64,000 bases of DNA from Agapanthus africanus (GCA_030015575.1 CM057344.1:596510410-596574409); one strand, 5' to 3'; positions 10,647 to 23,689 are shown, counted from the first letter of the stretch. The notes: generated by a model not told the origin, from the letters alone. Program-made: numbers and translations.

Positions 10647-13600
10647 TGTTTCCCCTAATAAAAGAGCAAAACTCTGTTCAAAATTAATGAGGCAGCACAT
10701 CACGAGCCCTCTACAAGGGTGCCAGCGCCAGAGCCAATCTTATAGGATTAAAATCCTATGGTGGCGCCTCACGTGCTCCTCACGCGGATGCCAGTGTGCA
10801 AAGCACAGAAATGCTCATCTTAAGAATTAAATTCTTAAGCGGCGCCTACGTGCACAACACGTGAGTGCCAGCACCCAAGTTAATATCTGTAGAATTAAAT
10901 TCTACATTTCTCCAATAAAGATTGGGATATTCTCTGTTAAACAGAGTTATTGGATCAAAGATCCAATGAAGAAAACATCTCCCAAATCTTTCTAAATCAG
11001 AAGGATACTCTCGGTTGGATCAATGATCCAACAATAGAATAAAATTCTATTTCTTGGGAATATATTCCCTCAACCTTTCAAAATAAGAAAGATTGCTCTT
11101 TATACAACAGAGAACCGGTGGATTAAAAAATCCAACTGTGATTAAAATTCACCGTTTTACAGAATAAATCCTGTATAAGGGAAAAATATTTCCCCAATCT
11201 TGTTAAAAACAAGAGCGGCATCTTCTGTGAACAGAAACCCTTGGATCAAAGATCCAATGGTGGGTAAAATTCCCCAAATCAATTAGAATCTCTCAATGAG
11301 AGATTTCTTCAAAACTAATTAACAACTTGCGTCTACTATATAAAGAACCCAAGATTTCAAGTCTGAGAGAGAGGAACCCCCCCCCCCTCCATAAGCATTT
11401 AAAAAAAGAGACAGAAAGCTTCAAAAGGAATAAAGAATTAAATTCTTAAGGAAGAAGATCTCCCTCCTCAAAAACTCTAGGTAAATAAAAAATAGAGATC
11501 AAAATATCTCATATACCTATTGAAGGGTTTAACCCTTTTAAAAGAACTTAGTTCTTTTTCTGGATCTGAGATCCACGAGGCAAGTTTCCCACAAGTTGAG
11601 AATTCAATTCTCATCGAGAAGAACTTGTTCTTGAGAATTAAAGATTCAGAAAAGAACCAGAAATTGAGTTCCTAAAAAACAAAGGCATACAAGAGAAACC
11701 TAGTTCTTACAAAAGAACATAGTTCTTACAAAAGAACTTAGTTCTTAAAAATGAAGCTTGAACCTGGATATTCAAAACAAAGATCATGGTGATCATTAAT
11801 GGGCAAAACTACCATCAACAGAGGAAAAAAGAATTCAGCGCCCCACGTGCTTCCTATGTGGATGCTTCTAAAAGCGCCTAGCGCCTCACATGTTCCTCAC
11901 GCGGGCGCCACAAAAAAGAAGAGCACTCATTGGGCAGCGCCCGACGCCCAGCGCCGCACGTGAAAATCAAGAGGGCGCCATAAAGTGCTCAGTACTCCAT
12001 AAAAAAAGAGAGCCAAAAGGCAAAGTGTTCAACACTCATTGAGCAGCGCCCAACGCCTCACGTGCTCCCCATGTGGGCGCCGCAAAAGAGAAGAAAAAAG
12101 TGCTTAGCACTCCACAGGCATCCCAAGACAGCTGAATGTTCAACACTCATTGGGCAGCGCCCAGCGCCTCACGTGGACGCCATAAAGAGTTCCTAGCACT
12201 CCATATTAAAACAAAACGAGTAAAGTGTTCAACACTTATTGGGCAATGCCCATGACTGAAAGCTCCACATGATTATATGTGGGCGTCAGAACTCATATAC
12301 GCGCTCAGCACTTTTTGCATAAAAAAGGGGTACTGAATAAACAGAACCCAAACAATTACTCAGCACTTTTGGCATAAAAAAGAAGGACTGAATAAACAGA
12401 GCCCAAACAAGTGCTTAGCACTTTTTCAGGAAAAAGGGGAGACTAAGCAGACTAAATCCCAAATTAGCTAAGTTTCTAAAGTCTTGCAACTAAAGCCCGA
12501 ACAAGTGCTTAGCACTTTTCAGGAAAAAGGAGACTAAGCAGACAAGTGCTTAGCCCAAACAAGTGCTTAGCACTTTTTCAGGAAAAATGGGAGGCTAAGC
12601 AGACTAAAGCCCAAATTGGCTAAGTTGCTAAAGTCTTGCAACTGAGTCCAAATGCTTTGTTAATGGGTCTTAAATAAAGAAGATCCTAAAATGTTGTTAA
12701 GTGGATCTTAGTCTCAAATTGGACTAACGTATCCTTAACAAAGAAATCAATCGAGCCCATATGCTCTCGATTTCCAAGGTCTCAAATATGACTAAAAGTT
12801 ATTAAGCCCACAACAAACCCTTTTTCCCTCAAATACGGGATTTGGTTCAAGGGTATATCTCTTCACACCTCTGATACATGTCGTTGCAATTCTCCAACAT
12901 CTTCAGAGAGGTGGCGGGTCCCGACGACCAAAAACTTCTCCATGCATTGACGTGCATGCCTCAAATCGGATTGTTCCCCAAATTGGGCACATTCCATGCC
13001 TCCACTGTTCACTCTGCCACGTAAAAAATACACATGCTCATAGGGTGAATGATGGACCGAAATGTCCCTAAACTAATATTCGCCTATAAAATGGCGATAA
13101 AATACTGAAACGTCCTTAAAACTAACATTTCGTCTCAAACACGACGATAATAGACCGCGATATTCTTAAACTAAAATAATCGATCCTAAATGCTCATATG
13201 TTTAAGTTGATTTTAATCTCAAACCAGATTAACGATCCTTAAATCAAACCCAAATCTAAAAAATATATGGATTTGGACTAATCCACGCCCTACGGGCGAC
13301 GACATAAGTTAGTCCCCGTATACAATCCACGGGCAATCAAAATAAAAACAAAAACACACACACGACACGAAGTGAACTTCCGGAGCAGGAGAAAGTGGTT
13401 ATCGTGATGTGATAACGTAATTAACTGTAGGGGCTTGCGCCTGCAAGGAAGAGCTTCCCCACAATAAAAACCCCCCTCATAAACGAGAGGGAATCTGACG
13501 AAGTCTGCTACAATGGCCGCATCCGTCCAAACCTCCGATATACGGTTCCATAAATCAACTTGGCATCTTCGGAGAGGTGGACGGATAAATCCAAATAATA

Positions 13601-13661
13601 TCTGCCCCCAAGATCCATACCGGACGTCCCGACGTCCCAGTCCGTCTTCCGGCGGTGAACA
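10647..13661 (+). repeat. T3 5' LTR
   Basis: 3015 bp, TG...CA ends, directly comparable over its length to 51133-51264 plus 60811-63528. A TATA box lies at 11336-11345. The middle (11820-12640) is full of short recurrent phrases such as tgttcaacactcattgggcagcgcc, agtgcttagcactttt and cacgtgctcc, so it is internally repetitive. Its end (13060-13170) carries copies of a ~58-bp unit also found in the T3 3' noncoding region at 23300-23560. Confidence 0.9.
11336..11345 (+). promoter_or_regulatory. TATA box of T3 5' LTR
   Basis: TATATAAAG-type box (tactatataaagaaccc), preserved at the matching place in the 3' LTR (61371-61380). Likely RNA start about 30 bp downstream, near the tctgagagagaggaacc stretch. 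Confidence 0.65.
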
Positions 13662-13666
13662 GATCC

Positions 13667-13684
13667 TGGCACACCCGGTGGGAC
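13667..13684 (+). promoter_or_regulatory. T3 primer-binding site
   Basis: TGGCACACCCGGTGGGAC lies 5 bp inside the 5' LTR. T5 has the same 18-mer with one difference at 37893-37910 (minus), which supports both the boundary and a shared lineage. TGG pairs with the universal CCA end of a tRNA. I do not assign the tRNA. Confidence 0.8.
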
Positions 13685-13777
13685 CCTTTCCTCTTTCCAC
13701 TCCACACTTCGTGTGTCGTGTTTAGCGAACAAAATCGAAGTTCGCTATGGTTGCCCTTGGATTCGAGGTACTAAGAT

Positions 13778-16243
13778 TTGGTGTCTTGTTCCTGTGCAGA
13801 AGAAGAGAACATCAATGGCTTCCAACTGCACAACCTGCAACAGCAACTCCCGCTCCGCCCTAACTGGAGGAGTGACTTACGGGCCCAATGTGGCCTCCAT
13901 CTTTTCAATGCCGATAGGGTAGGTACTCAAGCTACTACCAGATTGTTCTTCGGGACCATGCTCCTACCAAGGAGCATCGGTGCCTCAACGTCGCAACCCG
14001 ATGTTCCCAAGAAGTCGGTTTTCCACCGAGTGACGACCGCAACGACTCCTCTCAACAAGCCGTCCAAAAAGGGAGTCTCAGTCTTTAATAGGCTGACCCA
14101 AAGCTCAAGCGGGCCCCCAAAGAAGCCCGTGATTCCTGAAGGGGCCACCCCAAAAAGGATAGCCCTCCCAATTCCTGCTGCAAATGAAGCCGTCAAAAGT
14201 GCTTCACCGGTCATGCGATCGGTCTTCGAGAGGCCGACCGTCTCCAATCAAATCTTGCCAAGGACGTCGGTCTTTAACAGGCTGACAACTGCTGGAGCTC
14301 CTCATCAAAACCAGGGGCAAGCCATAGCTGCTTCCAAAACTGAGGCGGTCCCGTCTGCAAGACATGCTCGGCATCTCCACTAGCGCCGAGTGAGAAAAGC
14401 TGGGGGCAACTCCCCCTCTGGATTCACTCCGCCGGCTCCAATGGTGGAAGTTAACGCTGCTGTTCCAACCGGGAACAACTTTGATCTGCTTAGGAGGGTG
14501 CGAAAGAACTCTCCAAATGCGGTACTAAAGAAATCTCCCCTACCTGCAGAAGCCATAATGCAGACAAAACCAGAGCAGTCCCACCAATGGCTCTCTTCCT
14601 AAATTCACAGGGTCTGGCAGAAAGTCCAAGACTCTATAATCGACAAAGACTACTCTCGCCGACTTAAGAAAATGAAGGTTCGGCAAGAGAAAGACTATCC
14701 CTCCATTATACGGCGAGGGGTATCTTTTACACAGGTGCCTGTTACAACGGCTCCTTCAACTTCGACCTCCCACAAAAGGACGAGGCCAGAGAAAATCCCA
14801 CTGCCTGCGGAAAATTCCAAAGGCGCTGGACCCAACCGCCCCAAGTCTGGGGGCATGATCGTACACACGGTTTACATAGCTTCCGGGAAAGAGGAAAGCC
14901 ATGCTTCCGTAGGTCATCGGCCGCAAACTCGGTCATTGACAAAAGCTCAGGAGCAACAACAAAAGCTCCAGGAAATGCTGATCAAAATGTCAGCACTTAC
15001 CGGGCAGAAAGAAAGCCCAGAATCAGCATCTGAACAGCGTCAAGAGCAGGAGACCGATACAGAGTTCTTGCAAAGGGTGCTTGAAAGGAAGGATAAGGAG
15101 GCCGCGAACAAGCTGCTAACATAAAGCAGATGGCATTTCTATTCCAGGACATGGTTGGAATGATGATCTAGCCAGAACCTCCAGCCGAAAATCCACCGAT
15201 AATCGTTGAGGACGACATAGAGGAAAGATCAAACCCCATTCTGGCGCTATCAGTGGCCAAGGAAGAAACAATCTCTAAGGTTGTTCTTGATGATTATATT
15301 GCTCAACAAATACGAGCACATCAAGCTAGTGAAGCGGCTGGCCAAATCGTCAGAACTGGGCGACTGTATCCAGGCTGGTATGATCAAATCAAGTACCCGC
15401 CAGGATATACGATCCCAAGTTCCATGTGTACAAAGGGACAGGCAACCACATCAACACGTCGCTCAGTTCAGAGCTTTGTGCAGCAACACTGGAGGTAACG
15501 AAAAATTGTTGCTTCGCCAGTTCGTTGGTAGCCTGTCAGAGACGGCCTTTGAATGGTATTCGGAGCTCCCAAATGACTCTGTGAGAACATTCATAGAAAT
15601 AGAACTGCTGTTCACACAGCGGTTCACCAGCGCAAGTGAGCGCACCCCGATCACGGCATTAATCAATGCTAAGATGAAGTCAGGAGAAACCTGGGTCCAA
15701 TACGCGATCCGATGGCGGAACCTATGGTCAAAATGCGAACAGCGCATCGAAGAATCTCCCGCCGTGGGCATGTTCATCAGGACTCTTGATTCTCAAACAA
15801 CTGTGTCCCGGTTCATGACATTCTTCAAGCCGACCACCTTCCAGGCTCTGATCGACAAACTGGCCTAAATGGACCAGATGGGCCACGGGCCTTCCTCCCA
15901 AAAAATGGACCCTCGAAATACTAAGGGTAAAGGGAAAGCGACCTTCGTTGCCAATACTCAACAACCGAGTGACCCAAAACCGGTTGCTCGCTAAAACAAT
16001 ACGCGACCACGCCTATCCTTGGAAGAAAGGCTAGGACGCGCTTACTCATTTCCCCGTGATAAGATGAGAAGACTGTTCGAGTTGGCAGTGCGCAACAAAC
16101 TTATCACATTAACAGACCCACAGCGTCCACCGCAATGCGGCGACGTCAACAACCCCAACTACTGCTCCTATCACAGAATGGTGAGCCACCCAATTGAAGA
16201 TTGCTACGTCTTCAAGAACTGGGTTGAGGACCAGTATCAATAG
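13778..16243 (+). pseudogene. T3 gag
   Basis: Degraded gag spread over several frames. The N-terminal part has repeated SVFxRxT phrases (SVFNRLTQSSSGPPKKPVI, SVFERPTVS, SVFNRLTTAG) at 14030-14290. A basic region with IVHTVYIAS (about 14860) follows, then a coiled-coil-like QEQQQKLQEMLIKM segment. The retrotransposon gag domain is at 15480-15870 (NTGGNEKLLLRQFVGSL, ETAFEWYSELP, IRWRNLWSKCEQ). At 16020-16240 a YSFPRDK segment precedes a CX2YHX4HPXEXC cysteine-histidine motif. Gag domain and motif match those in T5 gag, so the two are relatives. Several breaks. Confidence 0.8.
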
Positions 16244-16384
16244 GGGAAATTCGCGCTGTCTAAGAACTGGAGGGTGAACCCGCCTCAGAAGCACACTCCT
16301 AAAAAGGTGGATACGCCGGGGGCATCATGCTCGCTCGTAGAAGAAGCTCTATGAGAAGTCGTTCGTTCAGCTAAAATCAAAAGA

Positions 16385-17602
16385 ATGCTGAAGGATATTC
16401 AGGCATGTCTGGCAGTCAGGTGGAGAAGCCCTCTTGAACCGGAAATCATTGAAGGGATGCTGAAACTGCGTCCTATACCGAAAACTATCGACAAAGGGCA
16501 AAATCCTCAAGTCGAGCCTTCAAAGTCTTCGAAGAAAAAGAAGAAGACCAAGAAGCCTATGCAACCTGCCGAGTATGACAACAAACGCACAGACCTACAA
16601 AGATACATTGACGGGCTAGAAGAGTATAACCAGAAGGCGCGAACACCGGTCACCCTAGAAAAGTTCCTCAAGCATATTCTTGAGAACAAAGATGGTGACA
16701 GCAAGAAGGAAAATGACTCATCAGAAGCAACCGAAGACTATGTAGCAAGTTGCCATATGGTCTCCCATTCGTCGTTAAATGGCGAAGAAGCTCCCTCAGT
16801 GTCAGAAAACCACGTAGAGGAACTGGGGGCAGAAACGGCTCTAAAATCCCCGGAACAGTCAGAAGACCCGATCGATAGGCTGTTAAACGAAGCCTTTCGA
16901 AAGAGTAAAGCTGACCGAGAACGCGAAACAGTCATATACGAAAAGGCTAAGCGTCAGCGTCAGGATGAACAAGCTGCGACAAGGAGGAGTCGTAAAGTAC
17001 CCCGACTAGACCAAAGCACACCTGTGGCAAACAAGAGCAGGATCAAGACAGAGAAGCGGTTCGCCAAAGCCCTGTCAGTGGGAATGAAGCTGCCATCTCT
17101 GGTAGGAAACACTCCCGGGGTCATATGCCTCGATGGAGAGGATTCATATCCAAACTACTGCCTATATCATAGGAAGATTACCCACCCCACCGAAGAATGC
17201 GGTGTCTTCAAGAAGTGGTGGCAAAGATATGTTGCCCATCAAAAACACTTCAAGAGGATGAAGCGTGAAGCTCGTCGACTGCAAAAAAATGCGAATGCGC
17301 GTGAGAAAATGACTGGCAACTATCATATGGTTGATACCAGTTCAGAAAGCGATAAACCCCAGGTTCTTACCTTCGGGAGCGACTCTAAGGACGAAATGAC
17401 CCTCGGCCCTCTCTTCAAAGACTCCACCTCCGAAAAAGAAGAGGGGGAGAAGAACTGTGGGAACATTCAGCTGCGTAACCGCATGCTGCCTGAAAAGAAT
17501 CTCGGACCTACAAACAAAGGTTCGAGCCAAAGAGACAAAGGGAAAGAAAAATCCCTGAGGAAATCACCCTGGATGAGGGAGTTGTCAAAGAGCTCGCAGT
17601 GA
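16385..17602 (+). pseudogene. T3 gag-pro linker with cysteine-histidine motif (405 open codons)
   Basis: Long open, charged stretch between gag and protease. It has a lysine-rich KSSKKKKKTKKP segment (~aa 47-58), a coiled-coil-like DRLLNEAFRKSKADRERE segment near 16875-16930, a second CX2YHX4HPXEXC motif at 17157-17200 followed by a basic segment, and an acidic FGSDSKDE patch at 17370. The DRLLNEAF..YEKAK..Q module recurs at 19050-19150 (DKLIKEACQ..YEKVKTQR), so the region contains an internal duplication. I cannot name a function; nucleic-acid binding by the Cys/His motif is plausible. Confidence 0.6.
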
Positions 17603-18260
17603 GGGACCCGCCTAAGAAAAATAAGGTGGATTATAACGTCCTGGCACATTTGAGGAAAATACCCTCACAACTGAGCATATTGGATGCTCTCTTCCTGTCC
17701 AAAGAGGCACGAGATTCTTTGATCAAGGCATTACAAGAGCCTGATCAATTCCAAGCTTTCCTCGCAGAAGAAAAGATAAAGGACAAGCTGGCGGAGGTTC
17801 ACACAGCTGACATTACATTTAGCGATGAAGATCTTTTCCTCGGAATGTGCAAACATAATCGCCCGTTATACATCACCGGGTACTGCCACAGCATCAAGAT
17901 AGGCAAAATCCTTGTCGACAACGGATCCTCCGTCAATCTTCTCAATGTGAAAGTGCTGAAGGAGATTTGCATGAACGTACGACACTTGGCCTGAAACAAA
18001 ATTACCATCTCCGGGTTCAACTCATAGTCGTCACGGATGCTTGGGTCTGTAATATCGACGTTACGCTTTGGGCTGCTCGTCACTGACATCAAATTTCATG
18101 TCATTGATGCCAAGACTTGCTATAATGCTCTGCTCGGCAGGACCTGGCTGCATGAGTACAACGTCATCCCTTCTATACAACATCAGTGTATGAAGTATTT
18201 CAAGGATGGTTTGGAATACACCGTCACAGGGGAGCTGAATCCATTCTCCGTAAACGAGGT
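17599..18260 (+). pseudogene. T3 aspartic protease
   Basis: Tat-type retropepsin region. A segment with DITFSDEDLFLG and NRPLYITGYCHSIKIGKILVDNGSSVNLL (the catalytic loop region, about 17900-17945) is followed by DIKFHVIDAKTCYNALLGRTWLHE and the downstream HQCMKYF (about 18090-18200). Spacing and order match Tat/Ogre proteases, which cleave the polyprotein. Broken in the middle of the domain. Confidence 0.75.
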
Positions 18261-19915
18261 CCGGAAATATGAAGATGCAAAGTACTTCCTATCGGACTTC
18301 GAAGATACAGAGAGGTGTCATAAGCCAGAGGATAAACAGAAGTCCGTCGCCACTATCCCGATCTTTGGGAGCGACTCTGAGGAGGATGAAGAAATAGTCT
18401 ACACGGGGCAACCCCAGAAAGAAAACAACAGGCCCAGACCATCGACCCCTATTCTGGTCTTTGGCAGCGACTCTGAGAACGAGGCCGATGCAGTGTTCTC
18501 CATCCACCCATTAGTGCAAACCCTCGATGAAGCAGATCAGAGCTTGCAAATCACAATGGTTCCACCTTGGCATTACAAGGAACTTAATGCACTCGATGCA
18601 TATAGTGTACAGGAACTACAGACTTTCTACGTGCCTCCCAGGCGAAGAGGTGAAAAGGTGATCCTCTTCTACCAATCTATGGAGACCAGAGTGGAGAAAG
18701 AAGTCTGGCACGGTGCCGATTTTACACTTCATAGGCTTCAACCAATCCATCTGCCAAGATACTACATGGATGGATTGAAAAGACTATTAAGATGCCAAGG
18801 TGTACCCTTCGAACAAACTGTTCGACAAGCCCACTTCTACAAAAAGATTTGGGATATCCCTGGGGCCCAGCGAAAGATGCCCAACGGGAAGATGGAAACA
18901 ACCGGGCTCGAATACGTTCGGTCCAAGAAACGGGAACGATTTTACAGCTGCCGTGCCATAAACAGCTCGGGTGAAGAAGAGAACGCTCTCCCAAATAGCT
19001 GTGACGTTGAAACAGAACGAGATCCCGCTCTAAGAACGTTAAGCCCATCATTCGAAGAACAAGTTGACAAACTAATAAAAGAAGCCTGTCAAAAGATTCG
19101 GGATAGTCACGTTCGCGAAATGACTATTTATGAGAAGGTCAAGACGCAACGCCTCAACCAGCAGTCCACGGAGAAAGAAAACTACAATGCCCTCCATCCC
19201 CAGCTCATTGTATGTCCTCGCAAAAAGGAAAAATCCCGAAATAGAGGAAAAAAACAAGACAAAGAGCACAGACAACGTACGCAAACAACAGGGCAGATCT
19301 AAGAAGTCGTGCTATCAAGAAGAACATGGTTGGAACCCGTCCTTTATCAAGAAGATGGGTCGGGAATACACTTTCCCTCACGACAAGATAAGGAAAATAT
19401 TCAACCTTGTCATGAGGCATCAAATGGTAATGCTCCCGAAGTCTCGGCACCCCGAACAAATGAACGAGGTCCATTACCCGGATTATTGCTCCTATCACCA
19501 AGCAATAGGACATCCCCTTGAAGATTGCTTCACCTTCATAGACTGGGTTGAAGACCGGTATCAACAAGGCAGGTTCGCTTTATCCGACAGCTGGAGGGTA
19601 ACCCCACCACAAAAGCATGAGCCAAAGAAAACCTATATCGCAAGGATAGGACTATCCCAGCATCAAGAATGGAAGCAGACTCATACCTTCCATGTGATAA
19701 CACTTTCGGAAGGGGAGGGGCATGAGGCTATGAATGTTTTTTTCAAGTGCTTCACAAATGAAGACGAGGATGAGGTGATCTCAGAATTTCCACCAGCACC
19801 AAAAGAGCTAGAAGACGGGACACACATCGCGGCGGACAACCAAAGGAAAATTAACTTAGGGATGGAAAACGATCCGAGGCCCACATTCGTCAGTGAGCGT
19901 CTATCTAGAAAATAG
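18261..19915 (+). pseudogene. T3 protease-RT spacer with repeated modules
   Basis: About 550 codons between protease and RT. Two acidic FGSDSE patches (18360, 18460) echo the one at 17370. A block with PRRRGEKVILFYQS and YYMDGLKRLLRCQGV follows (18630-18800), then the duplicated DKLIKEACQ..YEKVKTQR module, then a third YTFPHDK plus CX2YHX4HPXEXC unit at 19370-19530. The end (19780-19915) resembles the pre-RT segment seen in Tat pol. The triplicated Cys/His unit makes this polyprotein unusually long. Several breaks. Confidence 0.55.
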
Positions 19916-19933
19916 GAAGCCACATTAAAAGGC

Positions 19934-20740
19934 GTGCTCATACAATATAAAGACTGCTTCGCATGGAACTATTCCGAGATGCCGGGATTAGATCCAAAAG
20001 TAGCAGTACATAAACTGGCTATATCGTCGAACATCAAGCCAGTCAAGCAAGCGCCAAGAAGAATGCGGCTCAAACTCGAGATGAGTATCAACGCCGAAGT
20101 TAAGAAACTAATTGACTCCGGTTTCATCCAGGAAATTCAATATCCTGACTGGATCGCCAACATCGTTCTGATGATGAAGAAAAATGGGACGGTGTGCATC
20201 TGTGTGGATTTTCGAGACCTCAACAAAGCTTGCCCGAAGGATGACTTCCCAGTACCTGTTACTAAGCTGATGATCAATAACACGTCTACTCATGAGGTTT
20301 TCTTCTTCATGGATGGTTCTTCAGGATACAACAAAATAAAAATGCATCGTGAAGACCAAAAACATACCGCCTTCCGGACTCCGCTGGGCATATTCTGCTA
20401 TAAGGTGATGCCTTTCGGTTTAAAAAACGCTGGCGCTGCCTACCAGACGGCCATGACGAAGATCTTCGATGACCTCATCCATGAGATTGTCGAATGTTAC
20501 ATCGACGGCCTAGTGGTGAAAAGCAAGTCTTACGATGAACATTGGGAACATCTGAACATAGTGTTCCAACAATTTCGGAAGTATAATCTGAAAATGAATT
20601 CTCTAAAATGCGCGTTTGGAGTCTCCTTAGGCAAATTCCTGGGATTCATCATACGGCATCGGGGTATCGAAATCGATCCCTCAAAGATCAAGTCGATTAC
20701 GGAAATGCCTATGCCAAGGACCCTCAAGCAATTATGATCC
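19934..20740 (+). pseudogene. T3 reverse transcriptase
   Basis: A 267-codon open stretch covering most of a Ty3/gypsy RT: CFAWNYSEMPGLDP entry, KLIDSGFIQEIQYPDWIANIV, VDFRDLNKACPKD, FFMDGSSGYNKIKM, AFRTPLGIFCYKVMPFGLKNAGA, the catalytic-box region near 20500-20515, and KCAFGVSLGKFLGFI. Wording is closest to Tat pol. Part of a broken polyprotein, so it is a fossil. Confidence 0.85.
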
Positions 20741-21895
20741 CTTCAAGGAAAGCCTGCGTATATCCGACGGTTCATAGCTAACCTCTGGGGAAAATGTCGT
20801 CCCTACAGTCATCTAATGAAGAAGGGGACCCTGTCGTCTGGGATCAAAAGTACCAAAACGCACTAGACGAAATCAAGCGGGACTTACAAAATCCACCGGT
20901 GCTGACCGCTCCAGTTAAGGGAAAACCCCTCATCCTATATACAACAGCCCATGAGGGTTCTCTAGGCGCGTTATGCGCATAGAAGAACGACCAAGAAAAG
21001 GAAAGAGCTCTATACTACTTGATTCGAGTTCTCTTGGGGGCAGAAAACAACTACTCCCCCAACGAAAAGTATTGTTTGGCACTAATTTTTGCGATAACGA
21101 AGCTCAGACACTACGCCTTGGCACATGAGGTTCATCTTATATCAAAGGTAGATCCTCTCAAATATCTAATGTCGAAGGCCATATTAACAGGAAGGCTTGC
21201 CAAATAGGCCCTCCTCCTGATGGAGTTCTCGATAACGTATCGTCCTCTCAAAGCAGTGAAAGGCCGGGCTATCACTGACTTTCTTGCTGAACATCCGATA
21301 CTAGCCGACTCCCCCTTAAATTGTGAGTTGTCGGATGAACATGCGTTCGACACAATCGAAAGAGAGAAGGAAGAAAATGATTCCTAATGGGAACTCTACT
21401 TCGATGGATCATCTTCCTTGAAGAGGCGAAAGCATGACACCCCCATAATCAAAGCCGGAGTGTGCCTTATCTTCGTGACTCCGCAAAGAGGGATACTGCG
21501 TTACGCCCTTTCCTTAACGGAATCAAGGACTAATAACGAAACTAAATATGAAGCTTTGATAGCAGGTGTCGAGATCGCTGTCGACATGCGAATCAAAGAC
21601 CTCCTCATATATGGAGACTCCAAGCTGATCGTTAGCCAAGTAAATGGCGACTATCAGATGTTCAAGCCAAAGATGATAACATATGGCGAAAGAGTACAGC
21701 ATCTGCTGACACAAATCCCCTCCTACATCCTGGAGAGCATACCGCGTGCAGAACATAGCAAGGCGTATGTATTGGCCAAGCTGGCTAAGGAATTAGCCCG
21801 ACGAATACCTAGACGACATAAAGATCATCATGCAAAGCCGCAGGGTTCTTGCGCCAGCAGAAATATCTTCGAAAGACTTAACAGAGCCATCTGAG
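20741..21895 (+). pseudogene. T3 RNase H and archaeal-type RNase H
   Basis: The connection and RNase H region (20800-21230) shows LILYTTAHEGSLGAL, LLGAENNYSPNEKYCLALIFAITKLRHYALAH. It is followed by the second, archaeal-type RNase H (21385-21790), with WELYFDGSSS, NNETKYEALIAGVEIA, LLIYGDSKLIVSQVNGDY and HSKAYVLAKLAKE. The pairing of the two RNase H domains places T3 in the Tat lineage. Several breaks. Confidence 0.8.
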
Positions 21896-23200
21896 GAAAA
21901 AGAAACGGCCAAACAAACAGCCCTCCAAATAGAGGATGAAGAAAAGGTCAAGGATTAGAGAGAAGTCTTCGTAGACTACTTCAAATCCCAACGAGCGCCC
22001 AAAAATGCGTCATCTAGACATCAACTCATGAAACGAGCTCTGTCTTTTGCCTTTGTCAATGATACTCTATACAAGAGATCGTTTGACTGCCTATGGTTAA
22101 GATGCCTGGGACCAGAAGAAGCGAACAGAGTCATCCAAGAAACCCATGACGGACTCTGCGATTATCATCAAGCTGGGCCAAAATTGAAGCTGAAGATCAA
22201 AAGAATGGGTTACTATTGGCTCACAATGATTTAGGACTGCCTTGAATATGCGAAGCGGTGTCACTCGTGCTAAATTCACGGGGACTTCATCCACCAGCAT
22301 CCAAATCCGCTACACCCAACAGTAGCTAGCTGGCCATTCGAAATGTGGGGAACCGATATAATTGGCCCCATTGAACCAGCATCATCCAAAAGACATCGGT
22401 TCATACTGGTAACGACCGACTACTTTTCTAAGTGGGAAGAAGTAGTACTAATAAGGGAGGTGAAGACGGAGAATATCCTCCATTTCTTCAAAACCCATGT
22501 CATCTATCGGTTCGGCACCCCGTGACGGATAATCTTGGATAATGGACCAGCCTATAGAAGCCATAGAATTAGCCGCTTCGTAGAACATCATAAAATAGAT
22601 TGGAGATATTCTTCTGTCTATAATCCTCATACCAACGGTGTAGCTGAGGCTTTCAACAAGACCTTGACGAAGATTATAAAGAAAACAGTGTCCAGAAACA
22701 AGAGAGACTGGCACGAAAGGTTGCATGAAGCTCTCTAGGCGTACCGAATAACGTTCAAAATTGCGACGAATACAACACCATACACATTGGTATTCGGCAT
22801 GGAAGCAGTGCTTCCCCTGGAAGTAGAACTCCCTTCTCTACGAATAGCGGTTTGATATAAGCTGACAGATGAAGAAAATGCTCATCTTCGGCTCGAGGAG
22901 CTTGACGCCCTCGAATAACTCTCCCTATAGCACAGCAAAACCCGGAGGCTTATAAGGCAAGGATGACACGGTCATACGAAAAACTGACCAGGCCAAGAAC
23001 ATTCCGCCAAAGCGATGCTAATCGTCAAAAGACCTATGATCCCCAATCGTGCAAAATGGGAGAAGTTCGAACCAAATTATGAAGGCCCGTACATCATAGA
23101 CAAAGTCTACCAAGGTGGAGCCTACCTGCTCATGGATATACATGGCGAAAGACCCTTCTAGCCAATAAACGGCCGATTCCTCAAAAAATATTACGCCTAA
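21896..23200 (+). pseudogene. T3 integrase
   Basis: An N-terminal HHCC-type zinc-binding region (about 22120-22270, with IQETHDGLCDYHQAG and LEYAKRCHSC-like coding) is followed by the catalytic core at 22343-22740 (MWGTDIIGPIEPAS, FILVTTDYFSKWEE, ILDNGPAYRSH, NPHTNGVAEAFNKTL). C-terminal coding with EPNYEGPYIIDKVYQGGAYLLMD-type wording reaches about 23195. Several breaks. This ends gag-pol. Confidence 0.8.
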
Positions 23201-23299
23201 CGGGTTACGACCTGGGTCAATGATAGATGACGACGCTTGTGTCCGCTCGCTATCTTCTTGAGCCAGAACTCTAAAAGTAGTATCCAAAAGATCTGTCGC

Positions 23300-23560
23300 C
23301 TCGAAAATGGCGATAATGGACCGAGACGTCCCTAAACTAATACTCGTTTCTGAATGAAGGACCGAGATGTCTGTAAACTAAAACTTCGCTTCAAACGGCG
23401 ACAACGGACCGAGAAGTCTTTAAACTAAAATTTCGACTCAAATACGGCGACAACGGACTGAAATATCCTTAAACTAAAACTTCGCCTCAAATGGCGACAA
23501 CGGACCGAAATGTCCTTAAACTAAAATTTTGCCTCAAACACGGCACATTGTCCCAAATAC
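23300..23560 (+). repeat. ~58-bp tandem repeat, about 5 copies
   Basis: Unit of the type acggcgacaacggaccgaaatgtcc + ttaaactaaaatttcgcctcaaa. The same unit occurs in both T3 LTRs (13060-13170 and 62920-63050). Confidence 0.8.
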
Positions 23561-23689
23561 GGCGACATCCACCCTTAAGATCTATATTGCAATCGAAGCC
23601 TTAACGATGAAGGTTGCAACTCAAGTCTTATCGGCTGCACAGCTACTCCAGCGGTGAAGTCACCCCCACGTCCCACCGGCAAACAGATG

